A stretch of DNA of 5,764 bases from Cyclobacteriaceae bacterium. Its GTDB lineage: Bacteria > Bacteroidota > Bacteroidia > Cytophagales > Cyclobacteriaceae. The stretch is from NCBI GenBank assembly GCA_947458795.1, contig CANHCD010000147.1, positions 1-5,764 on the forward strand. Reading direction: 5' to 3'. Shown piece by piece: positions 1 to 5,565 of this stretch. The notes beneath the pieces are model-generated. The model ran no database searches. It saw only the letters and a list, made by a program, of their open reading frames with translations, and was not told the DNA's origin. Positions within the stretch are counted from its first letter, which is position 1. Every line of letters starts with the position of its first letter. The position numbers and the translations under genes are program-made.

Positions 1-3
1 ACT

Positions 4-45
4 AGTCGTGGGTCGTCGGTCACCAGTCGTCGGTCGTTCGTCACT
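4..45. repeat. Two tandem copies of a degenerate 21-bp GTCGTCGGTC-rich repeat
   Basis: Positions 4-24 and 25-45 are adjacent 21-bp units that agree at 17 of 21 positions. Each begins AGTCGT and ends GTCAC plus one variable base, and each is built from the shorter word GTCGTCGGTC. The array is low in complexity, GC-rich and touches the window edge, so it may continue upstream. It sits only 11 bases before the oxyR start codon and is non-coding in the frames examined. It could be a dispersed intergenic repeat, which cannot be judged from one copy. A weak -7-like TATCTTCG (45-52; one mismatch to TAnnTTTG) lies between it and the gene. Confidence 0.6.
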
Positions 46-56
46 ATCTTCGCTTT

Positions 57-932
57 GTGAATTTACACCAACTTGAATATATCGTGGCAGTCGATAATTT
101 TCGACACTTTGCAACAGCGGCAGAGAAGTGCTTTGTCACACAACCTACTTTGAGTTTGATGATTCGTAAACTTGAAGAGGAACTGGATGTTCAAATTTTT
201 GATAGAAGTCGACAACCAGTCGTTCCGACGGAAGCAGGAGAATTGATCGTGGCTCAAGCTCGCGCAATTCTTAGTGAAGCGGGTCGAATGAAGGAGATTG
301 TTTCTGAACTCCGAGGAGAAATTAAAGGAGAAATTAAGTTGGGTATTATCCCCACACTCGCACCTTATTTGTTACCTCTTTTTCTTCCGAAATTTTTAAA
401 AGATTTCCCTGGTGTTCATGTCAAAATTTACGAGAATACTACAGAAGAAATAATTGAGAAATTAAAGCATCATATCCTCGACGCCGGACTTCTTGCCACT
501 CCACTTGGCGATTCTGCTATCATGGAGAATCCACTCTTTTATGAGCAATTTGTGGTGTATGGTAGCGATAAAGAATCGATTCTAAAAAAGAGTTTTGTTT
601 TACAAGAAGATATTGATGTCAATAAACTATGGCTGCTCGAAGAAGGACATTGTTTGCGCGCACAAGTGCTGAATCTATGCTCTTTACGACCAACAGATGA
701 GGAAGGGCGACAACTGGATTATGAAGCGGGTAGTATAGAGACATTGATGAAAATGGTGAACGCAAATTCTGGCATTACTATTATTCCTGAACTTGCTCTG
801 CGCGATATGGAGAAGAAAGAAATGGATAAGGTACGCTTCTTTCAACAACCTGCACCGGTGCGTGAAATCAGTCTGGTCACATATCGACTTTTCTCAAAGA
901 GACGATTCATAGATGCGCTGTGCTTCGGTTAG
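57..932 (+). CDS. oxyR: OxyR-type LysR-family peroxide-sensing regulator, 3' end replaced
   Basis: Transcriptional regulator that in characterised OxyR proteins senses hydrogen peroxide through a reversible disulfide and activates catalase and peroxidase genes. Residues 1-60 are the LysR winged helix-turn-helix (recognition region around AAEKCFVTQPTLS). Residues about 90-288 are the substrate-binding-like sensor domain. The redox pair is intact: C199 in EEGHCLR and C208 nine residues on, the same numbering as E. coli OxyR. Start is GTG at 57; there is no in-frame ATG upstream in the window, and residue 1 matches the family's usual start. The C-terminus is abnormal. After FIDAL (residue 288) only Cys-Phe-Gly and TAG follow, whereas family members usually run about 15-25 residues further. 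The last three codons and the stop are read from the antisense of an icd remnant. Codon use and GC are clearly more AT-rich than in every other gene here. Family call is firm; whether the shortened protein works is unknown. Confidence 0.9.
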   Translation: MNLHQLEYIVAVDNFRHFATAAEKCFVTQPTLSLMIRKLEEELDVQIFDRSRQPVVPTEAGELIVAQARAILSEAGRMKEIVSELRGEIKGEIKLGIIPTLAPYLLPLFLPKFLKDFPGVHVKIYENTTEEIIEKLKHHILDAGLLATPLGDSAIMENPLFYEQFVVYGSDKESILKKSFVLQEDIDVNKLWLLEEGHCLRAQVLNLCSLRPTDEEGRQLDYEAGSIETLMKMVNANSGITIIPELALRDMEKKEMDKVRFFQQPAPVREISLVTYRLFSKRRFIDALCFG

Positions 933-1100
933 GAATTCTGGAAAATTGGCTAGAATACGGCCAGATAGGGAAATATCGCGTGTTTCTACTTGAATGCCTG
1001 CCGTCTTGGTAAATGCTTGTACGATAGGTAGCAGCGAATACGTGGCTAATGCAGGGGCCTCATCGGTGAGGGTGTAGAGGATTTTTGGTGTCTTGGACAT
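894..1100 (-). pseudogene. icd: N-terminal remnant of monomeric NADP-dependent isocitrate dehydrogenase
   Basis: The first 63 codons (1100 down to 912) read as the start of the monomeric (about 740-residue) NADP isocitrate dehydrogenase, the TCA-cycle enzyme that converts isocitrate to 2-oxoglutarate and CO2. Diagnostic stretches are YTLTDEAPALATYS, IVQAFTKTAGI and SGRILANFPEFLTEAQRI. Family identity comes from recalled sequence, not a search. After QRI the reading frame enters antisense oxyR, adds five unrelated residues (YESSL) and stops at 894-896. About 90% of the enzyme, including all catalytic and cofactor residues, is missing, so the fragment cannot be active. It keeps its own start codon and a good -7 promoter element, implying the gene was intact before a recent break or that the join is artificial. 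Base composition matches the operon to its right, not oxyR. Confidence 0.87.
912..920. other. Breakpoint joining oxyR and icd at a 9-bp shared word
   Basis: GATGCGCTG codes Asp-Ala-Leu at the end of recognisable OxyR on the plus strand. Its reverse complement codes Gln-Arg-Ile at the end of recognisable isocitrate dehydrogenase on the minus strand. Left of it only oxyR makes sense; right of it only icd does. The shared word is a plausible microhomology for a deletion or inversion breakpoint, or for an amplification or library chimera. The GC shift falls at the same place. Confidence 0.75.
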
Positions 1101-1198
1101 GGCTCAGAATTTTGCTAAAAATGAGTTCAATAGGTGTATCTTCTTCTTTTTCGTGTATCTCCTTGCAGAAACATTCCCTGAAAAGAGAAATGGGTGCA

Positions 1199-1206
1199 CA
1201 AAAATA
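1199..1206 (-). promoter_or_regulatory. Bacteroidota -7 promoter element upstream of the icd remnant
   Basis: Minus-strand TATTTTTG is an exact match to TAnnTTTG. It lies about 100 bases upstream of the icd ATG and would give a leader of roughly 90 bases. I see no convincing TTTG -33 element 19-21 bases further upstream. The match extends to an 11-mer (TATTTTTGTGC) also found at the start of the hemerythrin operon. It indicates icd was transcribed separately from the operon that ends at 1261. Confidence 0.55.
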
Positions 1207-1218
1207 CGAAAATCAAGC

Positions 1219-1262
1219 AGGATTTAGTTCCGTTTGTGGAAATCCTACTGTCCACTAGGATT
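1219..1262 (-). terminator. Two mutually exclusive hairpins at the end of the nitrilase operon
   Basis: Read on the minus strand just after the nitrilase stop codon, AATCCTA (1262-1256) can pair with TAGGATT (1247-1241) around an 8-base loop. The second arm can instead pair as AGGATTT (1246-1240) with AAATCCT (1225-1219) around a 14-base loop; that arm is followed within a few bases by a short TTTT. The first hairpin overlaps the stop codon region. The T-tract is weak, so this is a probable but not classical intrinsic terminator separating the operon from the icd promoter. Confidence 0.45.
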
Positions 1263-2061
1263 AGGGATGTATCGTAAAGGAGTCGGCATCTTTCCAAGCG
1301 GGAAATTTGCTTCGGTATTCTTCCAATGCAGTGTAGTTTAGGGCAATTACCTGAATCTGCTCTTGTTCTTTTAGGTTTACCAGTGTTTCTCCCTTGAAAT
1401 CGTAGGCGGCAGAATGCCCATTGTACGCGATCTGGTTTCCATCTACCCCCACTCGGTTTACGCCGAGGCAGTAAGAAAGGTTTTCGATGGCACGGGCTGG
1501 TAGCAGGGTGTCCCAAGCCGAAATGCGTGCTGCAGGCCAGGAGGCTACATAAAAAAGAAGGTCGTAGGCCGCATTTCCATTATTCCAACGGTTGCGCGCC
1601 CATACAGGGAAGCGGAGGTCGTAGCAGATTTGTGGGCAGATTTTCCAGCCTTTTAGTGAGAAAATGGGAAGCTGCTCGCCTGGAGCAAAGCTAGCATCCT
1701 CATTTGCCATGCGGAAGAGGTGGCGCTTGTCGTAGGATTGGGTGTTGCCGTCTGGTTCTACCCAGAGCAGACGATTGTAATAATTCCCTCCTTCGGAAAT
1801 GATGACTGTACCTGTGATCACGCTCCCTGTTTGGGCAGCCAGTTGCTTCATCCACTTGTGCACCTGCAGGTTCATCGGCTCAGCCAAGGTGGCGGAGTCC
1901 ATGGAAAAACCTGTAGGAAACATTTCCGGCAGGACGATCAAGTCGCAGGCATCTTTTAGAGTCCAGATTTTCTCCTCCAGCATGGCTAGGTTGGCCGTCT
2001 TGTCCTGCCAATGCAGGTCTGTTTGCACGAGTGCTACGCGGAGGTCTGGGGTTTGTGCCAT
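1261..2061 (-). CDS. Nitrilase-superfamily omega-amidase (YafV/Nit2-like)
   Basis: Cytosolic carbon-nitrogen hydrolase of 266 residues, the usual size of the YafV/Nit2 branch. Characterised members hydrolyse alpha-ketoglutaramate (and alpha-ketosuccinamate) to the oxo-acid and ammonia, clearing by-products of glutamine transaminases. The Glu-Lys-Cys triad is visible: E46 in VLPEMFPTGF, K112 in YDKRHLF and C146 in ICYDLRFPVW. E121 in RMANEDASFAPG fits the auxiliary glutamate. ASWPAAR and ARAIEN (about 173-194) and NRVGVDG (202-208) are typical of this branch. The ATG overlaps the TAA of the upstream deformylase gene by one base (TAATG), implying translational coupling; this is the last gene of the operon. 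The substrate is inferred from family, and another small amide is possible. The window shows no glutamine transaminase partner. Confidence 0.93.
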   Translation of the reverse strand: MAQTPDLRVALVQTDLHWQDKTANLAMLEEKIWTLKDACDLIVLPEMFPTGFSMDSATLAEPMNLQVHKWMKQLAAQTGSVITGTVIISEGGNYYNRLLWVEPDGNTQSYDKRHLFRMANEDASFAPGEQLPIFSLKGWKICPQICYDLRFPVWARNRWNNGNAAYDLLFYVASWPAARISAWDTLLPARAIENLSYCLGVNRVGVDGNQIAYNGHSAAYDFKGETLVNLKEQEQIQVIALNYTALEEYRSKFPAWKDADSFTIHP

Positions 2062-2615
2062 TATTTAAGCGGGTAGATCATCCGGTAGTCGGTGGACACC
2101 TTGCCTTTGCTCACGTCGATCAGTTTGGACTGAATCAAACGCTTCTTGAGTCCTTTCAAGTAATCTACAAATAGAATTCCTTCCAGGTGGTCGTACTCGT
2201 GTTGGATTACGCGGGCGGTCATGCCGCTAAATTCTTCCTCCTTCAGGTTCCAGTTTTCGTCGTAGTATTCCAGGGTTAATTTTTCGGGGCGGATGATTTC
2301 TGCGCGCACGTCTGGGATGCTCAGGCAGCCTTCTTCAAAGCCAAAATTGTCTCCATACTCGTCTAGGAGAATGGGGTTGATAAACACGCGGCGGATGCCT
2401 TTTTCTTCCTCGTCTTCGTCCAGCATCAGGGAGCTATCGATGACAAACAAGCGTACGCCCTGGTTGATCTGGGGAGCTGCAAGGCCTACGCCGTGCGCAT
2501 GATCCATGGTGGCATACATGTCTTGGATCAACTGGGTAAGGTCGCTTCCTTCCGGCAGTTCTTCTGCTTCCTTTTTTAATACTGGGTTGCCGTAAGCGAC
2601 GATAGGGTAAATCAT
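2061..2615 (-). CDS. def: Peptide deformylase
   Basis: Removes the formyl group from the N-terminal methionine of nascent proteins at the ribosome exit; essential in most bacteria. All three family motifs are present: motif I GVGLAAPQ (42-49), motif II EGCLS (95-99) with metal ligand C97, and motif III QHEYDHLEG (138-146) with metal ligands H139 and H143 and catalytic E140. Length of 184 residues is normal. An acidic insert (DEDEEEKG, about 66-73) between motifs I and II resembles the variable loop of Bacteroidota deformylases. The ATG overlaps the ruvX TGA by four bases (ATGA), and the TAA overlaps the nitrilase ATG by one base, so it is cotranslated within the operon. Nothing suggests loss of function. 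Confidence 0.98.
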   Translation of the reverse strand: MIYPIVAYGNPVLKKEAEELPEGSDLTQLIQDMYATMDHAHGVGLAAPQINQGVRLFVIDSSLMLDEDEEEKGIRRVFINPILLDEYGDNFGFEEGCLSIPDVRAEIIRPEKLTLEYYDENWNLKEEEFSGMTARVIQHEYDHLEGILFVDYLKGLKKRLIQSKLIDVSKGKVSTDYRMIYPLK

Positions 2616-3025
2616 TGTCTTTCTAGATAGGACTGCAAGATAATGGCAGCGGATACCTTGTCCAAGTTCCCCGCCTTTTCTCTGCGGTCTTTTTTCTTGC
2701 TGCCCATGGCGATCATTGTTTGCATGGCCATTTTGGAAGTATAGCGTTCGTCGATGAGCACTACTTTTTGTGCGGGAAATGCCAGTTCAAGCTTCTCTTT
2801 CAGGGCAAGTACCAGCGGGGTCATTTCATTGGGCTGCCCATTGAGGCGGGTGGGGTGTCCGAGAACCAATACTTCTACTGCTTCTTTTGCGCAGTAGGCT
2901 TGGAGGTAGGGGATCAACTTGGAAGTCTCAATAGTTTCCAGCGGATTGCAGGTGATCTTTAGGGGATCCGTAACTGCCAAGCCGGTGCGTTTGGTACCCA
3001 GGTCTATTGCTAGTACTCTGGGCAT
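2612..3025 (-). CDS. ruvX: RuvX/YqgF-family RNase H-fold nuclease (pre-16S rRNA processing)
   Basis: RNase H-like protein of 137 residues. E. coli YqgF matures the 5' end of 16S rRNA, and homologues cleave Holliday junctions. Acidic catalytic positions are visible: D8 in AIDLGTKRTGLAV, E93 in LIDERYTS, and D122 in AGNLDKVSAAIILQSYL. The glycine loop VLGHPTRLNGQ (54-64) corresponds to the usual substrate-proximal segment. The KKKDRREKAG region (110-119) is the basic flexible loop. The ATG overlaps the TGA of the upstream hemerythrin gene by one base (TGATG), and its own TGA overlaps def by four bases. The ruvX-def pairing makes sense as a ribosome and translation housekeeping unit. Family call is secure; which activity dominates in this organism is not visible. 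Confidence 0.96.
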   Translation of the reverse strand: MPRVLAIDLGTKRTGLAVTDPLKITCNPLETIETSKLIPYLQAYCAKEAVEVLVLGHPTRLNGQPNEMTPLVLALKEKLELAFPAQKVVLIDERYTSKMAMQTMIAMGSKKKDRREKAGNLDKVSAAIILQSYLERQ

Positions 3026-3783
3026 CAGTTGGTTTGAATTTGTTTGCGGATTTTCCGTAAGGCTTCCTTTTCCAGCTCTACCGCCTTAGGGAAGAGGAGT
3101 TCATCTTCGATTTTTGCATGGATGGACAGCTCTTTTTCGAAAGTTTGAAGCTCGTGGTAGAGTACCTTCATGGTCAAGGGGGCATCTGCTTTCAATTCGT
3201 AGTTGTTTGTCAGTTTCCGTATCCCTTCCATCTCATCGTCATGAATCTCGTGGTGCTCCGCCAGGTAGTGGATGGGATCTTGCTCGAGGATGGTTAGCGC
3301 ATCTCGGGTGCTAAACTCCCCTGCCTCAATGCTTTGCAACAGGTCGATCCGATTGAATAACCGGCTTTCCTCCTCATGGATGTGGTGGATAAAGTCTTCC
3401 ACAAATAGTGGGAATAAGATGCGGAGATCTCCAAGTAGCAGTTCGTAGCCTGGCTCTGGAGAGATGCCTGAAATCAAGTTGGACAAAAAAGGAAGCTCCT
3501 GCCTTACAAAGTAGTAGTGCTTCTTTTTGAGGTAAGCGACCAGCAGTTCGATGGGATTCAGATACAGTTCCTCCAGGCTGGGGTCTTTTTGCATAGCCCA
3601 ACTTTCGAGTTGTGCGATTAGCTGTCGAGGATTGACCTTATGCTTGTGGCAAACTTTTTCTAGCGAGTCACTGGGGTACTGGTAAAAACTAATGCCAAAG
3701 TAGTGCAGGACGGCAGCGAAAACATAGTTTTCGGAGACTAATTCCCCAACTGATGTTTTTTCGAAGGACTTCTTTGACTGCAT
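3025..3783 (-). CDS. ScdA/Ric-like di-iron hemerythrin protein with altered N-terminal domain
   Basis: Protein of 252 residues resembling ScdA/RIC (YtfE) Fe-S cluster repair proteins. Residues about 8-60 match the short ScdA_N (DUF542) domain (SVGELVSENYVFAAVLHYFGI), but the family's Cys-Cys-Gly-Gly after GI is replaced by FYQYP (33-37). C45 in EKVCHKHK fits the later family cysteine. Residues about 80-235 form the hemerythrin-like helical bundle, with likely iron ligands H89, H134 with E138 in HHIHEEE, H177 in AEHHEIHDDEM, and H222 with E226 in IHAKIEDELLFP. It has no signal peptide or membrane segment, so it should be cytosolic. It is first in the operon, and an exact -7 element lies four bases upstream of its ATG. 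Role in iron handling, nitric oxide or oxidative damage repair is inferred from the family; loss of the Cys pair makes the exact activity uncertain. Confidence 0.85.
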   Translation of the reverse strand: MQSKKSFEKTSVGELVSENYVFAAVLHYFGISFYQYPSDSLEKVCHKHKVNPRQLIAQLESWAMQKDPSLEELYLNPIELLVAYLKKKHYYFVRQELPFLSNLISGISPEPGYELLLGDLRILFPLFVEDFIHHIHEEESRLFNRIDLLQSIEAGEFSTRDALTILEQDPIHYLAEHHEIHDDEMEGIRKLTNNYELKADAPLTMKVLYHELQTFEKELSIHAKIEDELLFPKAVELEKEALRKIRKQIQTN

Positions 3784-3942
3784 AGCACAAAAATAATTTT
3801 TTTTGAACTAAAAAAGGGAAATTAATGTCATCTTTATCTACTTTGTTACAGAAGTAAATCAGTTAAAATTCCCTAAAGTGGAAAGCTGATCCTTATATCC
3901 CCAAGACTTAGTTGTTTATTCGAGAAGTTAATAGTTAATCCT
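3784..3942. promoter_or_regulatory. Divergent intergenic region between the hemerythrin operon and the protease gene
   Basis: This 159-bp AT-rich spacer must carry promoters for both directions. For the plus strand the best candidate is TACTTTG (3839-3845), one base short of TAnnTTTG, with TTTTG at 3801-3805 too far upstream to be a normal -33. The plus-strand promoter is therefore unresolved. GTTAAT occurs twice, at 3927-3932 and 3934-3939, just before the GTG start. AGGGAA (3815-3820) and TTCCCT (3869-3874) form a distant 6-base dyad of doubtful meaning. No small ORF stands out. Confidence 0.5.
3788..3795 (-). promoter_or_regulatory. Exact -7 promoter element four bases before the hemerythrin ATG
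   Basis: Minus-strand TATTTTTG matches TAnnTTTG exactly and ends four bases before the ATG at 3783. Transcription starting a few bases past it would give a leaderless or almost leaderless mRNA. The next in-frame ATG is near codon 64, inside the conserved domain region, so a later start is unlikely. The -33 region (about 3812-3820) is A/T-rich on this strand but has no clean TTTG. The neighbouring bases make the 11-mer TATTTTTGTGC shared with the icd promoter. Confidence 0.5.
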
Positions 3943-5565
3943 GTGAGCCAACAAAAAAATACCATGAGACAAATCCGTCTTCCTTTGCTTCTAGCCCTTT
4001 CCATTGCAGGAGGTATTTGGATTGGCGCCACCTTTGCGGAGCCCAAGGGCAGTCAAAATGATCTTCGTGCGGCCTTATACAAGTTGCAGGAGATCATGAC
4101 CTACATCAACCGCGACTACGTGGATAGCGTGGATACCAACGAGCTCGTGGAGTTTGGCATTACCAAGATGTTGGAAAAGTTGGATCCGCACTCAAGCTAC
4201 ATTCCTGCCAAAGATGCATCGCTAGTTCAGTCTCAGTTGGAGGGTGAATTTGATGGCATTGGCGTGGAGTTTGGCATCATTCGAGATACTATTTATGTAG
4301 TAGCTCCGCTTACTGGAGGACCATCCGAGGCGCTCGGGATTCAAACAGGTGACCAGATTATTTCAGTAGATGGCAAGACCGTGGCCGGTATTGGCATCAC
4401 CAACCGGGATGTATTTGACTACTTGAGAGGTCCAAGTGGATCCAAGGTCGCGGTAGAGATCAAGCGTAAAAATGCCCCAAGTTTGATCAAGTACTCGATC
4501 ACACGGGCCAAAATCCCACAATACAGCATCAATGCCACCTACATGGTGGACAAGGAAATTGGCTACATCAAAGTGACCCGATTTGCAGCGACTACCTACG
4601 ATGAATTTAGAAAATCCATAGCTGACCTGCAGGCAAAGGGCATGAAAAAGCTGATTGTCGACTTGCAAGGCAACCCAGGCGGGTACATGGGAGCAGCGAT
4701 TTACATGGTAGATGAGCTCCTTGGCGGGAGAGACCTAATTGTGTCACAGGTAGGTAAAGTGAGTCAGTACAACAGCAAGGCCTATGCTTCCAAGCCAGGC
4801 ATGTTTGAGGAGGGATCGGTGATTATTTTGATCAACGAAGGCTCTGCTTCTGCATCTGAGATTATGGCAGGAGCCATTCAAGACAATGACCGTGGACTGA
4901 TTGTAGGCAGAAGATCTTTCGGCAAGGGCTTGGTGCAGATGCCGATAGACTTATCCGATGGAGCAGAATTGCGATTGACGATTGCGCGTTACTTTACGCC
5001 TTCAGGAAGATCCATTCAAAAGCCCTACGACAGTGACTACGAGGCCTATGAAACAGACCTCAACAACCGCTACGAGAAGGGAGAGTTTTTCTCCGCGGAC
5101 AGCATCCAGTTTAACGACAGCCTCAAGTACAAAACCAAAAAGGGGCGTACCGTTTATGGCGGTGGAGGAATCATGCCGGACTACTTTGTGCCGCTAGATA
5201 CCACGATGAATAGTGCTTATGTGAACAAGCTCTTTTCAACGGATGCATCACGGGAGTACTTGCTCGACTATGTAAGCAAAAACAAGAGCAAATTTTCCAA
5301 GGTCTCCGTAGAAGATTACTACAAGACTTTCAAGGTTAGCGATGCGATGTTGATGGATTTGGCGGACTTTGGGAAGAAAAATAAGGTGGAATTTGATGCC
5401 AAGGATTTTGCTACTTCCAAAGAATACCTTCGCATCTTGATCAAGGCGCACTTGGGACGTCAGCTCTACGACGACAGCGCCTTCTACAAGGTAATCAACG
5501 ACATCAATGAGGTATACCAGCAGGCTGTTAAGCTGTTTGGGGAAGCTGATAAGATCAACCTTTGA
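3943..5565 (+). CDS. S41-family C-terminal processing peptidase (CtpA/Prc type)
   Basis: Envelope serine protease of 540 residues that in characterised relatives trims or degrades exported proteins from the C-terminus. Residues 13-31 are a hydrophobic signal peptide or signal anchor preceded by RQIR. There is no lipobox, and the protein contains no cysteine, as expected for an exported enzyme. Residues about 40-95 are the N-terminal helical part, 95-175 a PDZ domain (GIGVEFG, GIQTGDQIISVDGK), and 200-360 the tail-protease core. The Ser-Lys dyad is visible: S303 in EGSASASEI and K328 in FGKGLVQ, 25 residues apart, with Q332 four on, the same spacing as in CtpB. LQGNPGG (241-247) fits the oxyanion region. 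Residues 360-540 are a charged C-terminal extension seen in Bacteroidota members. GTG at 3943 was chosen over ATG at 3964 because homologues as I recall them carry similar residues before the hydrophobic segment; the ATG is possible. Its final two codons and TGA come from a palindromic repeat. Confidence 0.95.
   Translation: MSQQKNTMRQIRLPLLLALSIAGGIWIGATFAEPKGSQNDLRAALYKLQEIMTYINRDYVDSVDTNELVEFGITKMLEKLDPHSSYIPAKDASLVQSQLEGEFDGIGVEFGIIRDTIYVVAPLTGGPSEALGIQTGDQIISVDGKTVAGIGITNRDVFDYLRGPSGSKVAVEIKRKNAPSLIKYSITRAKIPQYSINATYMVDKEIGYIKVTRFAATTYDEFRKSIADLQAKGMKKLIVDLQGNPGGYMGAAIYMVDELLGGRDLIVSQVGKVSQYNSKAYASKPGMFEEGSVIILINEGSASASEIMAGAIQDNDRGLIVGRRSFGKGLVQMPIDLSDGAELRLTIARYFTPSGRSIQKPYDSDYEAYETDLNNRYEKGEFFSADSIQFNDSLKYKTKKGRTVYGGGGIMPDYFVPLDTTMNSAYVNKLFSTDASREYLLDYVSKNKSKFSKVSVEDYYKTFKVSDAMLMDLADFGKKNKVEFDAKDFATSKEYLRILIKAHLGRQLYDDSAFYKVINDINEVYQQAVKLFGEADKINL

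Noticed and set aside
1..6. ACTAGT at the very start of the window as a cloning-site scar
   Set aside because: A six-base restriction word is expected by chance, and no vector sequence follows it.
4..45. Operator for OxyR autoregulation in the 21-bp repeats
   Set aside because: The units are direct repeats without the spaced ATAG-type dyads of OxyR sites or a LysR T-N11-A palindrome.
933..938. EcoRI site near the oxyR/icd junction as evidence of a cloning ligation
   Set aside because: The site lies at least 12 bases inside recognisable icd coding sequence, not at the breakpoint (912-920), so it cannot be the ligation point.
1127..1516. 129-residue minus-strand ORF over the end of the nitrilase gene
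   Set aside because: It is an out-of-frame shadow of the well-supported nitrilase gene, with low-complexity basic composition and no recognisable domain.
3815..3874. AGGGAA/TTCCCT inverted repeat in the divergent intergenic region as an operator
   Set aside because: The arms are only six bases and 48 bases apart, which is easily chance in AT-rich DNA.
4363..4668. 101-residue minus-strand ORF inside the protease gene
   Set aside because: It is antisense to the conserved PDZ and protease core, which fully explains the sequence.
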